From the NCBI GenBank assembly GCA_963699085.1, contig CAVOTH010000002.1:62001-126000 (forward strand): a DNA stretch of 64,000 nucleotides, in the 5' to 3' direction. Below the pieces are notes generated by a model. That model had not been told where the DNA came from. It did no database searches and saw only the letters and a program-made list of their open reading frames with translations. The position numbers and the translations under genes were made by a program. Below are positions 9,941 through 18,000 of this stretch, in pieces. The number at the start of each line of letters is the position of its first letter. Position 1 is the stretch's first letter. Origin of the DNA: Bog-756 sp963699085. Its GTDB lineage: Bacteria > Actinomycetota > Acidimicrobiia > Acidimicrobiales > RAAP-2.

Positions 9941-10149
9941 GGTCAGCCCCCTTCCCTGCCTCCACCGTACTCCTATAACTGCAGATTGGATGTACGGGGG
10001 ATGGGTACGACTCCCCGGGGCCCGGTCCCGGGATCGTGCGGCGACGCAGGCCCCAGGGCGGGTCGTAGGATCGGCTCGATGCACGCCTCGGCCCACCGGG
10101 GCCGGGACACTCGGCACGTCGGCGGGGGAGCCGACCGGGAAGGACGCTG

Positions 10150-11259
10150 ATGACCACCGCACTTCCGGACCGCGCCGAAGTAGACGCCACCTGCAAGGTG
10201 ATCGACGACAACTGCCAGAGCATCTACACCTGGCAGTACGAGCGGACCCGGCCTCAACTGGTCACCCTCTACAACAAGGCCGCCCAGTCACAGTGGGCGA
10301 GTGTCTCCGACCTCGACTGGTCGATCGAAGTCGACCCCGAGTCACTCGTCGACCTCGACGCTCCCAACCTCCAGCTGATGCGCGCCGTCACCAAGCTGCC
10401 GGGCTCGCCCATCGCGTCCTGGGGAGACGCGGAATTGCGCAAGCTCGGTGTCGAGATGTTCACCGCACTACTCAGCCAGTTCATGCACGGCGAGCAGGGG
10501 GCGATGATGACGGCGGCCAAGATCGTGGACACCGTCCCATGGATCGACGCCAAGTACTACGCCGCCACCCAGACCATGGACGAGGCCCGCCACACCGAAG
10601 TGTTCGCCCGCTACATCGACGAGAAGGTGGGCGACGCCTACCCGATGAATCCCCAACTCGAGGCGCAGATCACCGGACTCCTCGAGGACAGCCGGTGGGA
10701 CATCGCCTACCTCGGTATGCAGATCGTGATCGAGTCACTCGCACTGGCGGCATTCGGCGACATGGCCCGGCGCACCTCCGAGCCCTTGCTGAAGAAGCTG
10801 CTGCGCTACGTCATGGCCGACGAGGCCCGCCACGTCGCTTTCGGGATCCTGTCGCTGGGGGAGTACTACGAACACCTGTCTTCAGCCGAGCTGAAGGACC
10901 GCCAGGAGTTCCTTCTCGAGCACACGGTGAACTCCCGGGCCCGGTCGACCACGCCCGAGGTGTGGAACCGTATGGGAGTCCCGGTCGAGACTGTGGTGCC
11001 GTTCGTACTCGAGGCCGCCGCCAGCATGCAGTCCTCACCCTTCCAGAGCTTCCAGAACGGGTTCTTCGCCAAGCTGGTGCCGAACGTCCGTCGGCTCGGC
11101 CTCCTCGACGCCAACGACGGCTATCTCCGTCGGGCCTGGGGTGAGGCCGGACTGCTCGAGTTCGAGTTCGCCGAAGACACCCTGGCGGAGTACGACACCT
11201 TCGATGCAGTGGCGGAGGATCGAATGGCGGATGGGGCGGCGGTCGATCGGGCCGACTGA
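10150..11259 (+). CDS. Ferritin-like (R2-type) di-iron protein
   Basis: A 369-residue helical protein with two clear ExxH iron-binding motifs, TMDEARHTEVF near residue 142 and MADEARHVAFG near 225, plus glutamates in HGEQGAMM (about 117) and IVIESLAL (about 197). This E...ExxH...E...ExxH order defines the ribonucleotide reductase R2/ferritin-like superfamily. It is too divergent to be called NrdB, and no nrdA is nearby. A strong AAGGA site precedes ATG 10150. WS/DGAT follows 66 bases downstream on the same strand, so acyl-chain or aldehyde oxidation is a reasonable but unproven role. It is the second such protein within 5 kb. Confidence 0.72.
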   Translation: MTTALPDRAEVDATCKVIDDNCQSIYTWQYERTRPQLVTLYNKAAQSQWASVSDLDWSIEVDPESLVDLDAPNLQLMRAVTKLPGSPIASWGDAELRKLGVEMFTALLSQFMHGEQGAMMTAAKIVDTVPWIDAKYYAATQTMDEARHTEVFARYIDEKVGDAYPMNPQLEAQITGLLEDSRWDIAYLGMQIVIESLALAAFGDMARRTSEPLLKKLLRYVMADEARHVAFGILSLGEYYEHLSSAELKDRQEFLLEHTVNSRARSTTPEVWNRMGVPVETVVPFVLEAAASMQSSPFQSFQNGFFAKLVPNVRRLGLLDANDGYLRRAWGEAGLLEFEFAEDTLAEYDTFDAVAEDRMADGAAVDRAD

Positions 11260-11312
11260 GCCGGGGGACATCCCAGGGCCCGGCGGCCGGGGTGAGCCGA
11301 CAGGGCGGGGTG

Positions 11313-11318
11313 TAGCGT
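11313..11318 (+). promoter_or_regulatory. Leaderless-type -10 box of the WS/DGAT gene
   Basis: TAGCGT (TANNNT) ends 7 bases before the GTG start at 11326, placing the predicted transcript start on the start codon. No Shine-Dalgarno sequence is present, consistent with leaderless translation. Confidence 0.45.
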
Positions 11319-11325
11319 CGAAATC

Positions 11326-12717
11326 GTGCACGACCGGCTGAGTCCGCTGGACTCCTCGTTCCTGGCGATCGAGGACGGGGTGAGCCACATGCACATCGCG
11401 TCCATCGGCATCTTCGAGGGACCGGCCCCTCGCTACGACGACCTGGTCGCCATGATCGCCGGCAAGTTGCGACACGTCCCCAGGTACCGCCAGGTGATCG
11501 AGCGGGTGCCCGCCGATCTCGGCCGACCGGTGTGGGTCGACGACTCCCACTTCAACATCGAGTACCACGTGCGCCATACGGCACTGCCGGAACCGGGGGG
11601 CGAGGCCGAGCTCCGCCGTCTGGTGGGCCGGGTCATGTCCCAGCAACTCGACCGGTCCAAACCCCTGTGGGAGATCTGGATGGTGGACGGGCTCGAGGGC
11701 GACCGGTGGGCCATGGCGTCGAAGACCCACCACTGCATGGTGGACGGGGTATCGGGCACGGAGCTGCTGTCGGTGATCATGGACAGCGGTCCCGATGTCA
11801 CCCCGCCCGAGCCGGTCGAGTGGGATCCGCAGCCCGGGCCGAGCCGGCTGGGCCTGGCCGTGGGGGCGGTGGCCGACATGGCGAGGAGCCCCTACGAGCA
11901 GTTCCGCGCCGCCCGTTCCGCCCTGAGGGTCCCCCGCAGTGCCGCCAGCCAGATGCTTACGGTCGGCAGGGGGATGTCCTCCATGTTGGGCATGGTCCGA
12001 CGCACACCGGCGTCCTCTCTCAACGGGCCCATCGGGCCCCACCGGCAGTGGTGCTGGGCGTCGACCTCGGTCGAGGACGTTCGCGCCGTGCGCAGGGAAC
12101 ATGGAGGGACGTTCAACGATGTGGTGCTGGCGTGCATTGCCGCCGGATTCCGGGAGCTACTGCTATCCCGCGGCGAGTCGGCCGACCGGGTGGTCCGCAC
12201 CATGGTCCCGGTGTCGGTCCGTCCCCGGGACCAGCGGGGTGTCGCCGTCGGTGACGGCGTCCTCGACAACAAAGTGTCGGCCATGTTCGCCGAGCTCCCG
12301 GTCAACGTGGCCGATCCGCTCGAGAGGCTGCAGGCGATCAGTGGGCAGATGGCCGGGCTCAAGGACTCCCGGGCGGCGTTGGCCGGAGAGGCGCTGACCT
12401 CACTTTCCGGGTTCGCCCCTCCACTCCTGCTGGCCCTGGGCGGCCGCATCGCCACCAAAGGGTCACAGCGCAATATCAATACGGTGACCACCAATGTGCC
12501 CGGTCCGCAGGTACCGCTCTACGTGCTGGGCCGGCGGATGCTGCAGGCATTCCCGTTCGTGCCCCTGGGAGCGCAGATGCGGGTGACGGTGGCCATCTTC
12601 TCCTACGACGGCCAGGTCAACTTCGGGGTCACCGGCGACTACGACGCCGCTCCCGACATCGATGTGTTGTGCCGGGGCGTGGAGAAGGGCCTGGCCGAGT
12701 TGCTCGTCGCCGGCTGA
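11326..12717 (+). CDS. Wax ester synthase / diacylglycerol acyltransferase (WS/DGAT)
   Basis: A 463-residue enzyme of the bacterial WS/DGAT (Tgs) family. The N-terminal LSPLDSSFLAIEDG and the catalytic HHCMVDG (135-141, HHxxxDG type) are both present, and the C-terminal region carries the conserved NVPGP segment. It joins acyl-CoA to a long-chain alcohol or diacylglycerol to make wax esters or triacylglycerol at the membrane/lipid-droplet surface. Length matches the family. The GTG start is used because translation in frame begins there and a TAGCGT box sits 7 bases upstream. It follows a di-iron protein and converges on a lipase-like hydrolase across a shared hairpin, giving a lipid storage and turnover context. 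Confidence 0.93.
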   Translation: MHDRLSPLDSSFLAIEDGVSHMHIASIGIFEGPAPRYDDLVAMIAGKLRHVPRYRQVIERVPADLGRPVWVDDSHFNIEYHVRHTALPEPGGEAELRRLVGRVMSQQLDRSKPLWEIWMVDGLEGDRWAMASKTHHCMVDGVSGTELLSVIMDSGPDVTPPEPVEWDPQPGPSRLGLAVGAVADMARSPYEQFRAARSALRVPRSAASQMLTVGRGMSSMLGMVRRTPASSLNGPIGPHRQWCWASTSVEDVRAVRREHGGTFNDVVLACIAAGFRELLLSRGESADRVVRTMVPVSVRPRDQRGVAVGDGVLDNKVSAMFAELPVNVADPLERLQAISGQMAGLKDSRAALAGEALTSLSGFAPPLLLALGGRIATKGSQRNINTVTTNVPGPQVPLYVLGRRMLQAFPFVPLGAQMRVTVAIFSYDGQVNFGVTGDYDAAPDIDVLCRGVEKGLAELLVAG

Positions 12718-12724
12718 CCGGTTC

Positions 12725-12739
12725 GCCGCCTCAGGCGGC
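12725..12739. terminator. Bidirectional hairpin between convergent genes
   Basis: GCCGCC (12725-12730) and GGCGGC (12734-12739) form a 6-bp GC stem around a TCA loop. The loop holds the stop codon of the minus-strand hydrolase. It lies 8 bases past the WS/DGAT stop, so it can serve both genes. No T tract. Confidence 0.4.
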
Positions 12740-13519
12740 CATGGACGCCGGCGCCGGGGTCGGATAGAGGTGGCGGACCAGTGCGGGCGGGGTGAACGGG
12801 GTCCAGGTCCCGGCCGGCTGGGCCAGGCGGTCGGCCACCACCCACAGGGCCGCCGGGTTGTGCCCCAGTCCGCAGTGACTGCCCCGGACTTCGACGTTCT
12901 CGCGCCGCTCCCCGTCCTCCTGGATGCAGGTCTGCCAGGCGACCACGCCGTCGGCCTTGGTGTAGACGGCGGTGACGGGCATGGCCAACTGATTCCGGTC
13001 GGCATCGACATCGGGTAGCTCGGACTCGGGAACATGCAGGTGGGCGAAGCGCTCGAAGCTGCGGGCGGCGTGGCTGCCGATGGGTTGGTCGCTGCGGAAG
13101 GGGCTGCCCAAGGTGACGATCTGGCGGACGAGCTCGGGATGCAGCTGGCCGAGACCCCGCGCGTACATCCCGCCGAGGCTCCAGCCGACGATGGTGATCG
13201 GACCGCCGGCCGAGGTGGCCAGCCGGTCGGCCAGGGCCTCCATGCCCTCCATGATCTCGGTGGTCGGGCCGACGTTACGGCCGAGCCCCCAGCCGTAGGT
13301 GTGGTGGCCGAGCGACCCGAGATAGGTGCGCAAGGGCACGGTCGAGTGGTCGTCGGCCAGGAATCCGGGCAGCACCAGGACGGTGTGGCCGTCACCGTGA
13401 GGCGCCCGCCGCAGGATCGGGGTGCAGGCGAGGAAGGTGGCGAACTCGAGGGAGGCCCGGGTCGGCTCGGTGTAGAGCAGCGCGCGTGATGGCGCACCGA
13501 TCTGTGTGACCTGTCTCAT
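12731..13519 (-). CDS. Alpha/beta hydrolase, lipase-like
   Basis: A 262-residue alpha/beta hydrolase. VLVLPGFLADD gives the first strand and oxyanion-hole region, and IVGWSLGGMYA is the nucleophile elbow (GxSxG, serine in GWSLGG). A late aspartate (VYTKADGVV) and HCGLGHNP near the C-terminus are candidate acid and base. Esterase or lipase activity on acyl esters is the family inference. ATG 13519 is chosen over the longer frame (to 13588) because GGAGGGG sits 5 bases upstream. It faces WS/DGAT tail to tail, suggesting but not proving hydrolysis of storage lipids. Confidence 0.8.
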   Translation of the reverse strand: MRQVTQIGAPSRALLYTEPTRASLEFATFLACTPILRRAPHGDGHTVLVLPGFLADDHSTVPLRTYLGSLGHHTYGWGLGRNVGPTTEIMEGMEALADRLATSAGGPITIVGWSLGGMYARGLGQLHPELVRQIVTLGSPFRSDQPIGSHAARSFERFAHLHVPESELPDVDADRNQLAMPVTAVYTKADGVVAWQTCIQEDGERRENVEVRGSHCGLGHNPAALWVVADRLAQPAGTWTPFTPPALVRHLYPTPAPASMAA

Positions 13520-13670
13520 GAGTCCCCTCCCCGGCTGGTGTTCCGGCCGAATGTGCCGTGACCAGCGGGTTCCATCGTAGCGCTGCAACGCGTTCTCGCG
13601 GGTTCAAGCCTTCTTGACGCTCTCCGGACAGGCGCTGCACACCCGGTCCCGTCCGCGGGAGACTGCCCTC

Positions 13671-14585
13671 ATGGACTTCGACCTGCGGCACGTCTCCATC
13701 CACGGCCACGCCGTGGGGTACCGGATGGCCGGCGACGGGCCTGTGCTCCTGCTGATCCACGGCATCGCCGGCAGTTCGGCGGCGTGGCGGGAGGTCATGC
13801 CGACCCTGGCCGAGCGGTACACGGTGGTGGCCCCCGACCTGATCGGCCATGGGCGCTCGGACAAGCCGCTCGGGGACTACTCACTGGGCGCCTACGCCAG
13901 CGCGATGCGCGATCTGCTGGGGGCCCTGGGCATGGAACGGGCCTCGGTCGTCGGCCAGTCGTTCGGCGGCGGGGTGGCACTGCAACTGGCCTACCAGCAC
14001 CCCGAGTGCTGCGAGCGACTGGTGCTGGTGGACAGCGGGGGCCTCGGTCGGGAGGTGAGCTGGATGCTCCGGTTCATGACGCTTCCCGGCACCGAGTATC
14101 TGATGCCGTTGCTCTTCCCGTCGTTCGTTCGGGACGGAGGGAACCGGATCAGTCGACAGCTTCACCAGCGCGGTGTGCGACTCGGCCGTCTGGCCGAGAT
14201 GTGGAGCGCCTACGTCTCGCTCACCGAGTCCGAGAACCGTCCGGCATTCGTCAGGACGCTGCGTTCCGTGATCGACCCCGGCGGCCAGACGGTCAACGCC
14301 GGGGACCGGCTGTACCTGGCGGCCCGTCTGCCGACCCTGATCATCTGGGGCGAGCAGGACACCATCATCCCGGTGGCCCACGCCTATGCGGCCCACGAGG
14401 CGATCGCCGGGAGCCGCATCGAGGTCATCGCCGACGCCGGTCACTTCCCCCACGTGGAGACCCCGGAGCGATTCCTCCGGGTGCTCCTCGAGTTCCTCGA
14501 GGGAACGGAGCCGGCCCGGCTCGAGGCAGCCGACCTCCACCATCTCGTGCGCCACCAGACGGGATCGGTGCCCGGTGCCGACTGA
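13671..14585 (+). CDS. Alpha/beta hydrolase
   Basis: A 304-residue alpha/beta-fold hydrolase with a complete triad: oxyanion-hole HGIAGSSAAW, nucleophile serine in VVGQSFGGGVAL, acid in IWGEQDTIIP and histidine in DAGHFPHVE. The layout resembles epoxide hydrolase/haloalkane dehalogenase/C-C hydrolase relatives; substrate is not evident. The open frame begins at 13614, but the extra residues do not belong to the fold, so ATG 13671 is preferred. It is followed on the same strand by the broken polyphosphate kinase gene. Confidence 0.85.
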   Translation: MDFDLRHVSIHGHAVGYRMAGDGPVLLLIHGIAGSSAAWREVMPTLAERYTVVAPDLIGHGRSDKPLGDYSLGAYASAMRDLLGALGMERASVVGQSFGGGVALQLAYQHPECCERLVLVDSGGLGREVSWMLRFMTLPGTEYLMPLLFPSFVRDGGNRISRQLHQRGVRLGRLAEMWSAYVSLTESENRPAFVRTLRSVIDPGGQTVNAGDRLYLAARLPTLIIWGEQDTIIPVAHAYAAHEAIAGSRIEVIADAGHFPHVETPERFLRVLLEFLEGTEPARLEAADLHHLVRHQTGSVPGAD

Positions 14586-14654
14586 GCCGGTGGATCCCAC
14601 GGTAGCGACGGTGACGACTCCCGGGACCTGAGCGCCGAAGGGATCGAGCGCTAT

Positions 14655-15689
14655 GTGGTGGGCGGTGCCATCGACGACTCGGTGGCCGAACGGATGCACG
14701 CCGTCCACGACGTGATCGTCCGGGGCTGCGCCCGAGGACCGCAAGGCGGTGGCGCAGTGGCTCAACGACATCATCGCCGGGACCTCGCCCGACGAGCTGC
14801 CGGCCCTGCGCCGGGTCATCCTCGCGCAGGATGACCCGATGTACGGGACACCGCCGATGAGCGCCGACGACAAGATGGTCGATTCCTGGCAGTCGGGCGT
14901 CTACCCGTACAAGCAGCCTGATGTCCCGCAAGGAGTACGAGGCGAAGAAGTATCACCTGCAGGTGGAGCTGCTGAAGCTGCAGGCCTGGGTGAAGGAGAC
15001 CGGCCAGCGGGTCGTGATCCTGTTCGAGGGACGGGACGCGGCCGGCAAGGGTGGGACGATCAAACGGTTCATGGAACACCTCAATCCTCGGGGCGCCAGG
15101 GTGGTGGCCCTCGAGAAGCCGACCGAGGTCGAGCGCGGTCAGTGGTACCTCCAGCGCTATGTCCAGCACCTACCCACCAGGGGCGAGATCGTGCTCTTCG
15201 ACCGGTCCTGGTACAACCGGGCCGGCGTCGAGCGGGTGATGGGATTCGCCACCGAGCGAGGAGGTCGCCGAGTTCCTCCGTCAGGCGCCCGAGTTCGAGC
15301 GCGACCTGACCGGTAGTGGTATCCACCTGATCAAATTCTGGTTCTCCGTGAGCCAGGACGAGCAGCGGCGCCGGTTCCAGGAGCGTGAGCGGCACCCGCT
15401 GAAGCAGTGGAAGCTCTCGCCGGTCGACGTCGCCTCACTCGGGCGGTGGGACGCCTACACCGAGGCCAAGGACGCCATGTTCCAGACCACCGACATCGAC
15501 GAGGCCCGCTGGACGGTGATCAAGTCGAACGACAAGAAGCGGGCCCGGCTCAACGCGCTCCGCTACGTCCTTCACCTGATGCCGTACACCGGAAAGGACC
15601 TGGAGCAGATCGGACTGCTCGACCCACTCCTGGTCGGCCGGGCCAGCGATGTGTACGAAATAGGCGAGCAGAGCCACTTCGACGTCTGA
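14655..15689 (+). pseudogene. ppk2: Polyphosphate kinase 2 (PPK2), broken by three +1 frame changes
   Basis: All PPK2 signatures are present but spread over three frames: the Walker A-like EGRDAAGKGGTIKRF, the Walker B region FDRSWYNRAGVERV, and the lid segment NDKKRARLNALRYVLHLMPY. PPK2 transfers phosphate between polyphosphate and nucleotides. Frame changes lie near 14724-14728 (before APEDRKAVAQWL), 14914-14918 (between YPYKQ and MSRKEYEAKKY) and 15257 (MGFAT, then EEVAEFLRQAPEFE). Each is a +1 shift, so removing one base at each restores a continuous protein ending at 15689. The 5' boundary is uncertain; GTG 14655 is the first in-frame start candidate after the hydrolase stop. The longest intact piece, 14921-15316, lacks the C-terminal lid. 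Either sequence error or genuine decay. Confidence 0.78.
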
Positions 15690-15828
15690 CGGGCACCGGG
15701 CGACCATCTCGTCGTCGGCATTCCGTCCCGAGCGCGGCGCCGGATTGGCGGATAAGTTTCCTTGGTCGGCGGACCGGGCGCATTCTCGTTCCACCGGCCA
15801 GGCCACGAATCACATCCCGGGGGGGAAC

Positions 15829-17170
15829 ATGATCCGACGTGCGCATGGGTGCCGTGGGGTGGGGCGGGCAGGGGTGCGGCGGGCAGGGGTGCGGCGGGCA
15901 CCGATCTCTGCAGTAGCGCTGAGTCTGGTCCTACTCGCCGGTCTGCTGGCCTCGTGCTCCACCACCAACCCGAACTCGGCCGCCGATGCGAGCTCGGGGA
16001 CATCCCCGATCCCCCCGGCCGCCTTCCAGGATCACACCGGGGTGACACCGACCACGGTCACCGTCGGCAACGTGACCACCCAGCTGGCCGGCCTGTTCAC
16101 CGGGGGGGTGGTCGGCACCGAAGCCTATGCCGACTACGTGAACTCTCGTGGCGGTGTCAACGGGCGGAAGATCTTGGTGTCGAGTTCGGACGACCGGTTC
16201 CAAGGGGCGCTCAACAAGCAGCAGGTTCAGAACGACGTCCAGAACGACTTCGCCAACGTGGGCGGTCTGTCGCTCGAGGACAGCTTCAGCGAGCCGGTGA
16301 TCGCAGCCAACCCGGGTTTTCCCGATGTGACGGGATCGCTCGATCCGGCGACGGAGAAGCTGCCCGAACAACTTCAGCCCCGAGCCGGCATCGAATGGCT
16401 GGCCGACCGGCCCACTCCTGTACTTCAAGCAGAGGTTTCCGACGAAGATCGCCCACACGGCCACGATCATCGCCAACCTCCCCTCCACCGAGCTGATCTG
16501 GGCCAACGAGAAACTGACCATGCAGCATCTGGGCTACACCGTCCTCCTCGACCCGGCATTGCCGGCGACGACCACCGACTTCACCGAGCAGGTGGTGGCC
16601 ATGAAGAACGCCGGGGTCCAGATCCTGTTCCTCGAGCAGGAGCCCCAGAACTACGCGTCGGCCATCTTCCGTGATCTCGACCAGCAGAACTTCCACCCGG
16701 TGGTGGTGCTGGGCGCCGCCTCCTACAGCTCGCAGCTCATCCCCAACTCGGGTGGGGCTGCCGCGGTGGACGGCTCCTACCTGGAGCAGGGGGCCTCGCT
16801 CTACTTGGGGGAGGATGCGGCCGAGATCCCGACGATCACCACGTTCAACGACTGGGTGCAGAAGGCCTCGCCCGGGTTCACTCCCGACTTCTTCACCCTG
16901 ACCGGGTGGCTGTGCGGCGAACTGTTCGTCGATGCGTTGCGCAACGCCGGGACCGACCCCAGCCGGGGCTCGCTCCTGGCCGCCCTACGGAAGATCACGG
17001 CATTCCAGAGTGGCAACCTCATCCCGGTCAGCAATCCGGCCGGCAAGGTCCCGATCGACTGTTACATACTGGGCCAGGTGGTCAACGGGACGTTCCAGCG
17101 CCTGGACGATCCGCCGGTGAACAGCTCCACCAACGGCTTCCGCTGCGACGGGACCTACTACCGGGGATAG
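15829..17170 (+). pseudogene. ABC-type substrate-binding lipoprotein (branched-chain amino acid type), one frame break
   Basis: This is a periplasmic-binding-protein-like lipoprotein of about 446 residues after repair. The signal peptide ends in the lipobox LLASC; the mature part has VTVGNVTTQLAG and the GTEAYADYVNSRGGVNGRKI segment typical of Leu/Ile/Val-type receptors, and a C-terminal lobe including FFTLTGWLCGELFVDALR. The first frame runs to about 16363 (EKL), then continues one base over as NNFSPEPASNGWPTG and FKQRFPTKIAHTATII; the original frame ends at 16674 as nonsense. A single +1 change explains it. GGGGGG precedes ATG 15829. No permease or ATPase genes are adjacent, so it is an orphan receptor if functional. 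Confidence 0.75.
15856..15900 (+). repeat. Three tandem 15-bp repeats in a signal-peptide coding region
   Basis: GGGGTGCGGCGGGCA occurs twice perfectly (15871-15885, 15886-15900), preceded by a copy with one mismatch (15856-15870). It encodes a repeated five-residue unit (GVRRA type) in the positively charged n-region of the lipoprotein signal peptide, so copy number could vary without a frame change. Confidence 0.7.
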
Positions 17171-17231
17171 CGCCGCCCGGTGCATCCCGAGCCTGCCCTC
17201 GGTCCATCGGGCCATGCCACAATGGGCGGTC

Positions 17232-17846
17232 GTGCGACCCAATGTCCTTCATGCATCAGAGGATCCGGACGTGGTCCGTCGGCTCATCCGCGAGAACCCG
17301 TGGGGCACCCTAGTCAGCAATAACCAGGGTGAGTTGGTCGCCTCGCACTACCCGATCCTGCTGGACGACCGGGCCGAGGGATTGGCGGTCCTCACTCACG
17401 TCGGGCGTCCCGATGAGACCATCCATGGATTCGGTGACGGGGAGATCCTGCTCATCATCCAGGGGCGCAATGGCTACATATCGCCCAGTTGGTACGCCCC
17501 GGGTGCGATCCGGGCGCCGACCTGGAACTTCAGCGCCGCCCACTGCTACGGAGTCCCGCAGATCCTCGAGCCGGAGGAGAACCTGGAGGTGCTGGGCCGG
17601 CTGGTCGCCAACTTCGAACGTCACGTCGACCAACCGATGTACCTCGACCCGGAGTGGGGCCGCCCGGTGGCCCAGGGCACGGTGGGCATCCGGCTGCCGA
17701 TCACCCGGTTCGTCTGCAAGATCAAGATGAGCCAGGACAAGGATCCCGTCTCCCAGAGCCAGGTCCTGGCCGCCCTGCGCCGACCGGGGGCGTACCGGAA
17801 CCCGGGGCTCGCCGACGACATGGAAGAAGCACTGGCGCGGGATTGA
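17232..17846 (+). CDS. FMN-binding split-barrel protein, PaiB-like
   Basis: About 204 residues of the PaiB/transcriptional regulator-like flavin family. RENPWGTLVSNN, ASHYPILLD, YISPSWYAPGA and PTWNFSAAHCYG align with the conserved flavin-binding split-barrel of PaiB-type proteins. In Bacillus the family is linked to repression of degradative and sporulation genes; here the role is unknown and may be enzymatic. GTG 17232 is preferred because family members start just before this segment (MRPNVLHASEDP) and a CACAAT box lies 8 bases upstream; ATG 17214, six residues earlier, is the alternative. It is a single-gene unit. Confidence 0.75.
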   Translation: MRPNVLHASEDPDVVRRLIRENPWGTLVSNNQGELVASHYPILLDDRAEGLAVLTHVGRPDETIHGFGDGEILLIIQGRNGYISPSWYAPGAIRAPTWNFSAAHCYGVPQILEPEENLEVLGRLVANFERHVDQPMYLDPEWGRPVAQGTVGIRLPITRFVCKIKMSQDKDPVSQSQVLAALRRPGAYRNPGLADDMEEALARD

Positions 17847-17987
17847 CCCCGTGCGGAACCGGTGGCTTCGGATGGTGGCTACCGGTCGGGCAGCGGCCGG
17901 CGGTGCAGGTGGCAAACACGGCAGAACAGCATGAGTTGCTACAGATGTGGCCCAAATCGCCCCTAGTGGTAACGACAGACCCAACGG

Positions 17988-17993
17988 TATCTT
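17988..17993 (+). promoter_or_regulatory. Leaderless-type -10 box of the 14-repeat secreted protein
   Basis: TATCTT ends 7 bases before ATG 18001, the start that gives a clean signal peptide. The -35 region shows no consensus. Spacing fits a leaderless transcript; a close GGAG also lies 2 bases from the ATG. Confidence 0.45.
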
Positions 17994-18000
17994 TGGAGTG

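Noticed and set aside
13588..13620. tRNA T-arm-like GGGTTCAAGCC near 13600
   Set aside because: No acceptor stem, anticodon arm or CCA end can be built around it; it is the gap between two hydrolase genes.
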